From positions 54,579,905 through 54,643,904 of the forward strand of contig NC_067312.1 of NCBI RefSeq assembly GCF_020740795.1: a DNA stretch of 64,000 nucleotides. Direction: 5' to 3'. This DNA is from Apus apus. Lineage: Eukaryota > Chordata > Aves > Apodiformes > Apodidae. The first letter of the stretch is position 1. Every line of letters begins with the position of its first letter. Shown piece after piece: positions 9,190-30,328 of this stretch. Position numbers and translations under genes: made by a program. The notes below the pieces were generated by a model. That model did not search any database, was not told the DNA's origin, and saw only the letters and a list, made by a program, of their open reading frames with translations.

Positions 9190-11600
9190 CTATACTATTT
9201 TAGTATTTGTGATTTACATGGGATCAGTTGTGGCATTTTACAATTTGTGCACCAGTTTTGTAGATACTGAGCTTTTACCAAAACCAGACACAGTTTCACC
9301 AATATTGACAAAACAATGGTAGGATGTAGCATTGAGTTCAACATTCCAGTTGCCGTTGGCAGCCATCCAAACAAGGTTTCCCACCACTGGTGATCTCACT
9401 TCACGATTCTTTCCAGGACATGATATATTACTCCGTCTGTGTCATGGTGTATTATAATCAGATTAGTTCAGGTAACTCAGGGTGTTTTAACAGTCTCGTG
9501 ACCAAAGCAGTGTCCATCCTGATTGGTGTTGGAGATATGACATTGTACATGTTGTCTTCTCATGAAGTCTGGTACATGGTCATGGGCACAGAGTAGTTTG
9601 TCATATCCTAATATATAGGTGAAATTATAAGCACACAGATTTGAATGATTGTCAAGTATTTTGTTATCTATTGTTAAATTGCTACAGAAGGTTCTTAAGC
9701 ATACACATCCTTTACCAATGTACACTGAGATTCAGTATTATCATCAAAGTACATTTCAAAATGACAGACTGTTCAGTTGCTGTTTTATGGCAGAGGAGGC
9801 AGGCAGACAGGAGAGGGTTTAAAAAGCCACGTGGAGCAGCCATCTTTAAGTCAGTTATGAGTGCTGTCCTAAAGGGCATATTATGTTCATGTGAGGAAAG
9901 GTCTGGTCCTTCACACATTGCCTTTGCAAATGAGTCTGTGTTGTCCTTTTACCATGCAAGCACTAGTATCTTCTGTTTCCCAATTATTTGTGTGACTGTT
10001 TTTCCGAGCATTTACCTGTAACTCGATGCTCTATAGGGTATAGCACAGTGTTGCCACTGTAGATTCCAAATGCCACAATGGGATAGGCAGTATATACCAC
10101 TGCATTATGTATGCCTAGTACAGAGGCAAAGATGTTATTGCTCTTTCGATTGTAGGTAAAATTAACAAGTTGCCACCAGGATTTAAAAGTCTGGGGCCAT
10201 GCTACACCTTCCTGGTTTCCACAGATAAAAGCTCATACTCTCCTTTTCTAATTATTGCAGTGACTGTGGATTCTAACCATAACTGAGCTTGGATACAGCT
10301 CACTGCTAATGAAGTGTTGTTTTGAGCAGTTTCTAAGACATTAGCCAATTGCTGATTATCATTGTCATGCATTCCGTCCAACTTAGAAGAGAATTTAGGC
10401 TAACCATTGCTTAGTTCCTAAAGCCAATAGAGGAGATCTCAAAGGTAGATCCATGGATTTTGAGTAATTCGCTGTTGCATGCAGGTTGCTGGCAACTGTT
10501 TTTGCATCAATGGTGTTTAATACACCTAGTCAAGTTCCCAAAATGCCTGTTGTATCTCTTAAAATGAGAATACCATAGGACAGTGTTCCAAGAGGACCAC
10601 CTCATATAGAATGTATCTAAAAAAGAGGAACATTTTGGTTTAATGATGGAAATACTGACTTACACAGACAATTCCACTCTCTTGAATGACCAAGAAGGAT
10701 TGAGCAATATTTATTGCTGTTTGGTTAATTTGGTTGCCTGTAGTCCAACCTTTGAAATCTGTGGGGATGGAGGTTTTCTATCCTGTATTTGTACAGTGGA
10801 AGCAGAGGTTGTTGTGGGTTTTGTTATTGTCAGTGTAGTGGCTTTTGAATTAGAATGATAGCCCAACAATATCATGAGCCCAGAGACAAACCACATAAAC
10901 AGGCTGTAAAATTGTACCAACAATCCAATTTGTCTAAGGTACAGGGTTTTCTATCTTTAACTGCAGGATTTAATGGAATGGGGTACACAGAAATCAGAGA
11001 GGCCTTTTCATAGGTAGCTCTATTAATTGTCCAGCAACCTGTTTTGATCTTTTCTCCTACTGTTCCTTGAAGCTGGTGAATTCTCTCATTCTCTGCATCT
11101 TAGATCCATTATTTTTCTGTATATATTTTATTTCTGTGCATAACCACGGTGGAAAGATTTAAACCTTTCAGATCAGGATACAGTGCCATGCTTCCAGTAT
11201 ACCTAGTGTAAGCTTGAGACCCTTGCCATTCTGGGTTTTTTTCACTGGAACAAAATTGTCAGGGTCTGGAACAGGAATGTTGCTTTGCTGCTTGCCACCT
11301 GGTGTCAGAAGTGGGATTTCTTGTTGGGGTGTAGTTGTCTCTACCATCCAGCAGGATACTGTAAAATAAAAGAGAAAACTGCCTCAGCAGGGAAAGGCTG
11401 AACCTGTTACCTCATTCAAAAAGAAGGAAAAATCCATTGTGAACTGGTTGTATATTTTGTATACGTTATCACTTTGTATAGTAGGAAGAGTAGAAAACCA
11501 AAGGAAGAGTCCTGCAATAGTAATTTTAGTATCAGCATGCCTGGTTTTAAAGGCAATTGGTAATCCAGAAATAAATGCCAGGCCCTGCTTCATCAGACCA
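9190..11600 (-). pseudogene. Endogenous retrovirus env remnant, disrupted
   Basis: Reading the minus strand in changing frames gives pieces in the right order for a retroviral envelope. A surface-subunit-like Cys/Trp segment lies at 10875-11099, bounded by stops at 11100-11102 and 10872-10874. Next come SCIQAQLW (10277-10300), with an in-frame stop at 10202-10204, then a frame change to SWWQLVNFTY (about 10151-10180), and a Cys-rich block GKGCVCLRTFC (within 9477-9725). WWETLFGW (9363-9386) follows, before a hydrophobic membrane-anchor stretch (to about 9280). I recognise this as an envelope family common among bird endogenous retroviruses. Several stops and frame changes rule out an intact product. 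Bases 11600-12300 may be its leader or upstream sequence; I see no convincing gag or pol. Motif order is direct; family assignment is from memory. Confidence 0.75.
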
Positions 11601-12498
11601 GTGACAGGTCATAATACACTGCGTGAGGAGGCTCAAAGTTCACTTGCTGCTTACAATTTTTTTCTTTCTTCAAGTGAACCTAGGTTTCTCCCCCTGGACA
11701 GGATGTTTTCAGGTTCTCTTCTTTTTCTTTGCTGCCTGTTCTATTTCAGCCACCATTTCTGCAATGCAAACTGTTGGTTGATCTCATGATGTGCAAGGAG
11801 TTCCAAGGATAGTGCCTTTCTCCAAAGCTCATGCTTTTGCTCTTGTGTGCAAGGAGGCTTGTTTTTCTTTTTGTCTCTTATTGCAGGAGCAAATTTACAA
11901 GTTTTCACCTGATGCCTGAAGGATTTTCACCCTTCATGTTTTAAAGCTTTGTCTAGTGGTTTACCTTGCTTGTTAGAATCAGACCAGCCTTTATGTCTTG
12001 CATGAATCACTATGTCATGTCCCACTGAAGACAATCATCTAACATCTTGTGCATTTATGCACCAATTTATCTCACCAGTTTGGCTGTAAGGATACTATGG
12101 GAGATTGTGTCAGTGACCTGTTCATATCTGATTCTTTGCTGTATTTGTGCAGTTTTATTTGCTTAAATGTTCATTATGTGAAGAAACATGCTTTTCTCAG
12201 TCTAAAGCAAGTACACATTTCCTCACACCAGTCAATAGGATCTGAGATCCACTAGTGTAGGTTATGGCTCAGTTTCCTGGGAAATTCCGAAGCACAGATG
12301 AACTGGCAAGTCCAGCCAATTGTTCAAAGCACATAGAAATTCACTAACTTACAGTTTGGGAAGGAAGAACAAAGGTTAAACACCATACCAAATATTAAAC
12401 AGGTGATTTAGAAATTCTGGCCTTCCTTCTGTCAGATAACTGAGACTAAAGTACTAATGTAGACAAGTTGAATACTCACTAAATGATGTGTCTTCTCT

Positions 12499-12546
12499 GG
12501 TGATACTGCAATCTCTTTGTAGGGTGATACTACAATATCCTTGTGG
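12499..12546. repeat. 24-bp tandem duplication
   Basis: GGTGATACTGCAATCTCTTT and following bases (12499-12522) are repeated directly at 12523-12546, with 20 of 24 positions identical. Confidence 0.7.
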
Positions 12547-13034
12547 GGTAGAAGGTTTATATCTGCTCAAACCTATACATTTCATGAGCTGATATTCCCA
12601 TTAAGGTTTGCAACCTTGAAAGAAGGGCCCTAGAGTAGAGAGTGAAACCCTAAAAGGCCGGCACTCCCTGCAAGCACGCAAGGACATGCTTGGTGTTCTC
12701 AGATGAGAAAAGCTTTAGCCAGGTAAACTAGAAGTCTTGGAGAACCTTTTCTGAAACTGGTTGTGTGAAAAACGTGTGAAGCTTCCTACATGCATTCACA
12801 ATGACAACTTTGTCCTGCACATTTTGAGAGTTGCTGGTCTTCACAAAGCACCAGAGGAAAGACAGGCAGGCTAAGAACAGGGGACATGGGGATGAGTGCA
12901 AGGATTTTTCTTTCAAGCCTGCAGATTCAGGCTTAAAGGCTGTTTTAAAATCCAGTGGTGAATGGATCCTTGCTCTTACTCTTCTAAGTTTTCTTATGCT
13001 GGGCTGGATATAAATTTACAGAGTGCTTGAGCAT

Positions 13035-13300
13035 CTGCCAGCTCTGTTCTGCTCCGTTGTCACTGAAGGCAGTTTCCTTAAGGGAGTCCTATTGACTAAC
13101 TCCTTGAAGAGCTGGAAGCTTGCTTTCCTAAATTTCAGGGTCCTTACCCTTCACCTGATTGTCAACTCCACCAGTGCATGATCACTGTAACACAGGCTGC
13201 TTCCAGTCTTGACTTCACTGATTAGCTCATTTTGTTTGTGACCAACTTATCCAGTATTGCATCCCCTCTGGCAGGGCTGGAGGGACGCTCCCATTTACAG
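13035..13300 (-). mobile_element. CR1 ORF2 endonuclease-domain fragment
   Basis: The minus strand encodes SDHALVE and then FRKASFQLFKELV with a stop between them. These match the end of the CR1 apurinic endonuclease domain, where SDH is a catalytic motif. It is a decayed internal fragment without the 3' tail, so it is not part of a standard 5'-truncated copy. Confidence 0.7.
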
Positions 13301-15599
13301 ACCATAGGAAATGTCTCAGTCAAAGGTCACATGAGGTGACCAGTGTTGATCAGTGGTGAGAGGCAAATCTATTGGGGACCATAAGTCACTGTGGAATGGC
13401 TTGCCTGTTGTGGCACTAGGAGTCCTTGATATTTGCATGGATGCACTCATTTTCTTTCACTGTGGAATATAACAGCAAAGTACTGTGCTGAGTTGACATG
13501 TTCTGTGGGGGCAGGGTGATGCTGTCTGCTGTCTAAAAAAGCAATACTACAGGTACTTTGTGCTTACATGTTTCCACTGCAGTTCCTTAGATGCTCATTG
13601 ACTTCCCTATTTCGTGTGTACGTATTTTTTGTTTGTTTGGGGTTTTTTTTGGGTGTTTTGTTTTTTTCTCTTGTCCCTTTGTAATTTTATGTATCCATCT
13701 CCTTAGCATTATGGATGTATTGGAGTGGTAACAGATAACATGCTTGATGGGCAGGAGCATTGAGTTTCCTTCTTTTGTGAGAAGATACTTGCATGTCTTA
13801 TGAGCTCGAACTCATTCAGGGGTGAATTTCCCCTTGTAATATAATGGAAATTCAGGAGAGGGCCTCAGAGGGAAGTCTGGTGCTTGTAAGTGTGTTTGTA
13901 ACTTCCTTTCTGAGCACACACAAGCTGCCAGAGACAGGGGTGCTTAACCTTTGTAGAGGTAAGTAGGGAGAAATGAGGGAAGGAGCAGTTAATGGACAGG
14001 CTTAGTAGGTCCTGAGGCTCTTGCAGTAACTTTACCATTTTAGATACTAGCCTGAGGTCTGTTATCTTTTTCCCCTAAAACGAAATGTCTTGCTTGGTGT
14101 AGTCAGAAGTTTAGGGTTTAATTTAAATTGAGTTTTCTTGAAAATTAAGCTTAATGGAGCTTTATTTAAAAACAAACTAAACCTAAAAAAACCCCAACAA
14201 TGGAGTTTTCTTTGGCAGCTGTAAAGCAAGTGAAGCATTTCCCTCTGTGATGTAGTAACAGACATGTCCCTGCAAACATAAGTGAATCTGTGCTGCAGTA
14301 TGTCTCAACAGCTTTGATGAAATTTTGCATTTATGGATATTGCTGCATGTGCTTGGACTATAATCAGTGTTTGAGCAAAGGGGAAGTAGAAAGAGTAATT
14401 GAAAGTGCCCCTCAGTACCCAAGAAATTGCAGCTGACCCTTCAAGAAATCAGGGTTTGGTTTGTCAACCCAGGCAACCTGCAGTGTCCTGTCTTCCTTCC
14501 TGACTGTGGGCTTCTTGCTTATTTTTTCTTATTAGACGTAGTTCTTAAGATTCTCCTTTTACATGCAATTTTTGAAAGCTGACCTGTTTCAGTGGAGCTC
14601 TTGCCTTGCCTTTTCCCCTACCTCTGTGAGCTTGTTCTGCAAGACTGTTGCAACCTCTTTTGGAGTTACAGCTCTGTAGCAAAGTACAGGCTGGCACCGT
14701 ATTTCTACCAAGTGATGCCAACTCACGTCCGGTCTTTGATCTCCTTCCAGGGCCTAATAGGATTGCATAGATAAGTGAAATTGTAGCTTTATTGTTTCAT
14801 AATGCAGCGTCATGCTTACTCAGGTATTTGCAATATACTGCTTGCCAAAAGTAGGGTGGGAGTGGTTTGCCTTTACCTCAGTTTTCACTACAGAAAAAAA
14901 AAAAAAAAATTCTGATAAAGCATTGTAATAGCTAAACCAGAGAGCAGGAACAGGCAATTTTTGCTGAGACTTGCAGGTGCTTATGATTTGAGGCCTTATT
15001 CACTTCCAGGTAATTGGTAATCTTACAATGTATGGGGAATCCCAAGGTAGCCTCTGGATTGACTCCCTTATCAGTCTCTACTGCCAAGAAGACCTTTTAA
15101 GTTTGGTTGGTTAGTTGGTGGGTTTTTGAAGCATCCAGTCCTTATGCTGATGCCTGGCAGATTGCTTTGAAATACTGCAGGAAACTACTTGATCTGGAAG
15201 AACATGATCTGGAGGAAGGGACTAGATGAGATGATGATTTCCTGAACAACTTTGCTGTTGTGGTGATTGTTGTTTTTTTTCTTCCTCAGTTCACATATGT
15301 CTGAGAGAGATACTTTACTCAGCTTTTAATCATACCCTTTTCTTCCAGAGTAACTGGGAGGATACTTGTTCCTGCTTGACAAAAGGATAAAAGTACCACA
15401 GCCGTATCTGCACCTTAATTGTAACTGGAAGCAAGAGGAACTGTTAGACTAAGCCCAAATTTGAATTGAACTTACTTATAACTGACAGGCTTCTAAGATA
15501 ATTAACGAAAGTAAGAAAGCAAAGATCCAGTCTATGTCCAGACACTGCAGTTGGTGCAAAGCGTAGTAGAGCTGCAAACAAACCACCTTCATACAGGTT

Positions 15600-16100
15600 A
15601 TCAGAGCTCAAACCCCAAAGTCTAACCGGGGAAGCAAGTCCATAATTAAGGGGAAAATGGGAGAGAAAAAGGACCAGGTGACAACTGAGATCCCATAGTA
15701 GATACCAGCAACCTGATCTTTAAAGAGCCAATCAACACACAGGGTCAAGGTATTGTGATTTATTACAGTTCTGCACACAAAAGGGTGCCAAGGATCTAAA
15801 GGGGTCAGCATGCCCTAGTTACAATCAGACACTGTATTTATCTGATTTTTAATACATAAACACACACCTCTGTTCTCAACTATTGGTTAGTATTTTATCA
15901 AAATATCATGTATTGGTTAATTTTATTTCTCGCTTTTATTTAAAGTTACAGTGTCTGCTTATTAAAATACACATGTTCAGAGGGTGGGGGGTTTCAAGAG
16001 GAGGCAGGTAATTTCAACTGTAATGTAATGAGCCAAGTTCACTTAAAGAACACCAAAATAAGGACCTTCTCTGGCCTCATTTCAGATTTCATCTGCAATA
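15600..16100 (-). mobile_element. Possible LTR remnant
   Basis: On the minus strand an ATAAATA box (plus 15835-15841) is followed about 75 nt on by AATAAA (plus TTTATT, 15759-15764). A short region containing CTCTTTAAAGATCAGG comes next. This spacing suits an LTR promoter and poly(A) pair. Ends and family are not determined, and it differs from the LTR at 8.1-9.0 kb. Confidence 0.4.
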
Positions 16101-18239
16101 TTCTGTTCTAGTTATAAATCTTAGCAGTACAATACTCCTATACTAAAGCTAAGCAACTGTGAATTTGTGCCTAGCTATAATTGGCTACAAACCTTAGAAA
16201 TCTGAATCCTGAGCTGCAGAACATAGGAGAAACACTGCTCTTCAGATTCCTACTTTTTATTATTATTACAACAACTTCATACAGAAAACACACAAAATAA
16301 ATATATTATTCAACTCCACTGACACTGACAACAAAGTAGTTTTATATTGTAATGGTAACTAATCTTAGAGCTGAGAGGGTGGCCATCACATGCTTAGTCT
16401 AGTAATGCTTTTACTGGGCCCCAGAAATGTAGAATTACAGCTTTAGTGTTCTTTAATGTGCTTAAGCAATATAATTCTTAATAGTTCTTACATTTTTTTT
16501 TATCTAAACATACAAAATAGTCTTGGCCTGTTAACCTGGAAATTGGTTTGTGAATCCATTCATTAAGCATGTGTCCATGTTCTGTTTTCTGTTGGGTTGC
16601 TTTGGAGCTTTTTGTTCTACAGCCTACAGAAAACATTCCTAGCCTTGCAGTGGCTATAATAATGCAATTTCAGTAGAAGGTGAGAAGTGAAAAGTTGTTC
16701 TGTTCCCAAAGTCAGGCCTAAATGAAAAAAAAAAAAAAAAAAAAAGGGTTTAGTGAAATTAATGTTTCAGTATTGTTTGTGAGAGGGATCATTGTTCTTC
16801 TGAAAAATTTTTGTATCACAAAAGTAAATTTTGGTACAAATGTTAAAATTCATGTGAATGGGAGATCTGATTGTGGGAGAACCAGAAGGAATGGCAGAAA
16901 AGAGAAATGGCCAATACTGATGCACCTAGATTTACAGATCGTCTTTGTGCAGCTTCTTAGAGAAACAGAGAGGGAAAACAAAGGGCACGTTAAACCAAGG
17001 GGGTACATATTCCTGTATTCAGGCTAAACTGAATAATCAAGCTATGAAGAGGTAATGGTGAGAATGTAAAGAACAGGGCTGGAACCTGGAGACACAGACA
17101 AAAGGCACAAAAAGCATGCCTCAGCATTGATGGCTTACAGAGGTGGGACAGGATGGGAGACAAAGCATTTCTGAGTCACTGTTTGCTCCTCAGGGGTACA
17201 AGTGTCACATCAACACATGGCTGTCAACCTAGCCAGCATTGTCCCCATCCATCATTCCTGGCTGGAGCACTTGGGTACTTGTGGAAACGCCTCTTAGTGC
17301 TTGTGCGTATGAGCGAGTGGAATTAGTTATGTGTTACTCTGAAATCACCTTTTGCTCCTGTAAGCCCCTTTGCTGAGTTTGCTTTATTCTTGTTGCAGTG
17401 TCACAAAATCTTTTGTTATTGAAAAGTACAGATTGGCACCATTTATAACATAGCAAATATAATTTATTTCCTTTTTAAGAAAAAACATCTGCAGGTCAGA
17501 CAGCAATTGCTGCAGGTAAGTTTTCTGTGGTCTTTGTTCTTGTGATTTGGCTGCCCATTTAACGAATGTGGGAAGCTTTGACAGTGAGCTTGATTATACT
17601 TCTTTCATTTTGTGAAAGACCTATGTCCTGATACAGGCGATTTCTCCAGTACACACTGGTAATGTAGGAACACTGCCTGTACTGTATTCATTTCGCGCTG
17701 AGTAACCAGGAATATCCCTGACTCATCGCAGAAGCTTCTGGGTGCTGATGAGCTTCTGAGTGAGGTGGCTTTTGCTTTTATCTAAATAATGGAGAACTTG
17801 CCCTGTTCTTCCTGGTCCTTGCTTGTGTGTCTTTTAAAAGTTTGGGTTTTTAAAAATTATTTTCTCAGGTCTCCCTAATTAGTACTTTTGTCTGCAGCTA
17901 TTTTGTAGTTAAACATATGGGTCTCCTTGCACTTTCCACTCTCCAAATTTGTGTCAGTTATTAATTGAAATAAGTAAAATTTGGGGAAGAAAATAACATT
18001 TTGGAAAGAAATAAAATTGCATAAAAGAGAACATAAGGGACACGCAGAATAAAAACATGGCCTAGATAACAGTGAAACAGTAAGAATTAGACAAAACCAG
18101 ATTCAGATTTGGGAAAAACATGCCCCAAGCAGCCACCAGACTGGCCTTGAGACAGGCCTGCAGGACACCTGCAGGACAGATGGAAGGGATGGAAAGGAGC
18201 ACTGCCCACAGCTTGTCTTGATTACAGCCTTGAGCACTG

Positions 18240-18635
18240 AGGAAAAAAACACTGAGTAATTGAAATCACTGTTTTGATATATTAATGAGCCATTAGCATA
18301 CTGAAATTCACACCAAGGGGTAGAGGGACCCCTACTAACAACAAGCCCCCTACTCTTTGAGCATGGGCAGTGAAATTCCTGAGCATTGCCACTGTAAATG
18401 GAAGCGAGGGATTAGTGACCCATTGTGTGTGCCAGTGATAGAATAAGGTTAAAGATAAAGTTCTTTGTCATGTTTTTGGGTATAAAAGTAGCACTTGTGT
18501 TTCAGGAAACTGAGCTTGGTCTGTGGAACACCCCTCTGCTCTATTCTGCACAGAACTGGATATTAAAGCAAATCTCAGCTCTATATGTGGATTGGCTCCT
18601 TTTACACTGGGTAACGGACCCCACTTTCAGGACAA
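18240..18635 (+). mobile_element. Probable ERV LTR remnant
   Basis: Plus orientation: GGGTATAAAAGTAGC (about 18478-18492) acts as a TATA box. An ATTAAA near 18559 acts as a poly(A) signal, followed by GGGTAACGGACCCCAC and ending near AGGACA. This 3' block resembles the U5 of avian LTR families I have seen. The left end is uncertain and may extend to about 18000. Confidence 0.5.
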
Positions 18636-20093
18636 TTCTAATGTAATATTTTCACAAGAAAAATGAAAGCTGAGGACAGACAGTCCCTGGACAAAGTTTT
18701 CTTCCTGAGGTATGCTTTGTTGCAACACAGCTGAGGCAAACTGCCAAAGCTTGCTACTCTTTCTTAAGGTGGCTCTGCAATGCGCACAGATCCCAACATG
18801 CAGGAGGCATAGCTGTGCAAGCTCTAATCCTTTGGATCCCTTCACTGGGAGCAGTGAAGATGTCAGAACACACGCTTGGGTACGGATGTTCTTTGAGAGC
18901 TTGCAGACATCTCACCGTGTTAATGACATCATAGTGTTCCCCTATCATAGTGGCATACATATGGATCATTTGCTGTGTTAAATGATGGAACCATGTTTAT
19001 ATTAGTTTTTAGTTAGACTTTTTTTCCCCAGTAGCAGAACTCATAAGAGTTTTAGGGCTGGAGTGGTAAAATGTGATTTGAAGAATTTCCTGCTCTGTGG
19101 AATAGTCTTGGTCCCCAGACTGCAGTATTGTGTGGTTTCTATGACTGTGAGTTTTGTGTATTTATCTTGCCATATTGGAGAACATTTCTGTGCAACCGGC
19201 TGCATGCTGAATTGGAGCGGTTTGTAAGGATGATCTCAGATCTTAGTAGGAGAAAGGTGGCTGACATTGGGTGTGCCTGTGCCGGCTTTACTGAGGTTTT
19301 ACAATGGCTCATGGGAAGGTGGACTAAGGGTGGTAACCTGCTCTGTTGATAAAAGCAGACGTCTTCACCTTTTAGGAGGTGTGTGACTGAAGTTCAACAC
19401 AGACGGAGTCCAGTGCAGAACGTTATTGACTGACCTTGACAGTAGAAGACACAGTTTTCCACCCGCCTGCTCTAAGTATAAATTTCTCTTTCTTTGACAT
19501 TGTGGATTTTCTTGCTTATAGAAAGGAAGAAGGGACTGTGAGGGTAAGATGAATGCAAGTAATTTGTTTCCATCTTGTATGGACAATGCTGCTGACAATA
19601 TGCTCCCAGTTCCAAGCCTGGAACTTGGCAACTGAGAAGCATTGTCTTTCAACATATGGGTCTTCCTTACCTTTGTATTTCTTACTTGCACTTTGGTTCA
19701 AGTTTGTAAGAGTTGTTAATTTGTATAAGTTTTGATCAGTACTCACCTCATGTAATTGGGGCAAAAGAGGGAGTTTAACTGGTGGATTTTTTTTTCCCTT
19801 CCAGGGCTTTTTTTTCTCCATAACTGACATAAATTAAACAGGTAGATTTTCCCTCTTCATTTTCTTCAGAGTGGGGAGCTGTACATCTTTCTGGAGGTGA
19901 CTTCCCATACCAGGGCTTGCAGGCAGCAGACAGGGGGGGTCTGGCAGGTTGCAAGAAGCTCTGGGTTTCTTAGGCAATGAGGGGGCTTTTAGCACAGTTT
20001 CTTGATCTGATGATACAGCCACAGGATACCAAAAAAGGCTGTCTTGTGTGATGGCACGTTATCACGATACCACTCTGCTTCGTTAAGGCTTAG

Positions 20094-29792
<9,699 letters not shown>

Positions 29793-30322
29793 AGGTCACA
29801 TATTCCTGGGAGACTGGCACAGGAGGATGTGATTCTGTTAAGTGCTTTTAACTCACTAACCAAAAGGCATGTTTCAGTCTTTTTGCTGGATGTTTGGTGA
29901 TGATGACTTCTGTTAATAATGGGGATAATATATAAGTATTTGACTGTCTCTTTGCTCCTGAAGAACTTGAGAGTTTCTTCCTAAAGCTACACCAGAAAAG
30001 CACCTTAAAACTACTGAACTTTATCAGGTCTTTAACAGATTTTACAGTAGCTTGAACCTTTCTATGAATTGGCTTGTAGAAAGGAAAAGCATTTCCAAAA
30101 GCTTTGCCAGCTGGTGGCACATCTGATGACTAATGTTTACCCATTACTTTGGCCTAGAACTCAGCAACAGGGATTTTTTAACTGATTTCAAGGAGGAACA
30201 AACAGGCTAACAACACCTGCATGTTCCCACATTCCTCACTTGCTGGGTTTTTTTTGTTGTTTTTATTTACTTTCATTAGGAAATACAGGTATCTCAGTTA
30301 CTCTGAAATTATGGAAAGCAAA

Positions 30323-30328
30323 AATAAA
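30323..30328 (+). terminator. PTGR1: PTGR1 poly(A) signal
   Basis: AATAAA about 530 nt after the stop codon, giving a predicted 3' end near 30345. It is the first canonical signal downstream of the stop. Confidence 0.75.
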
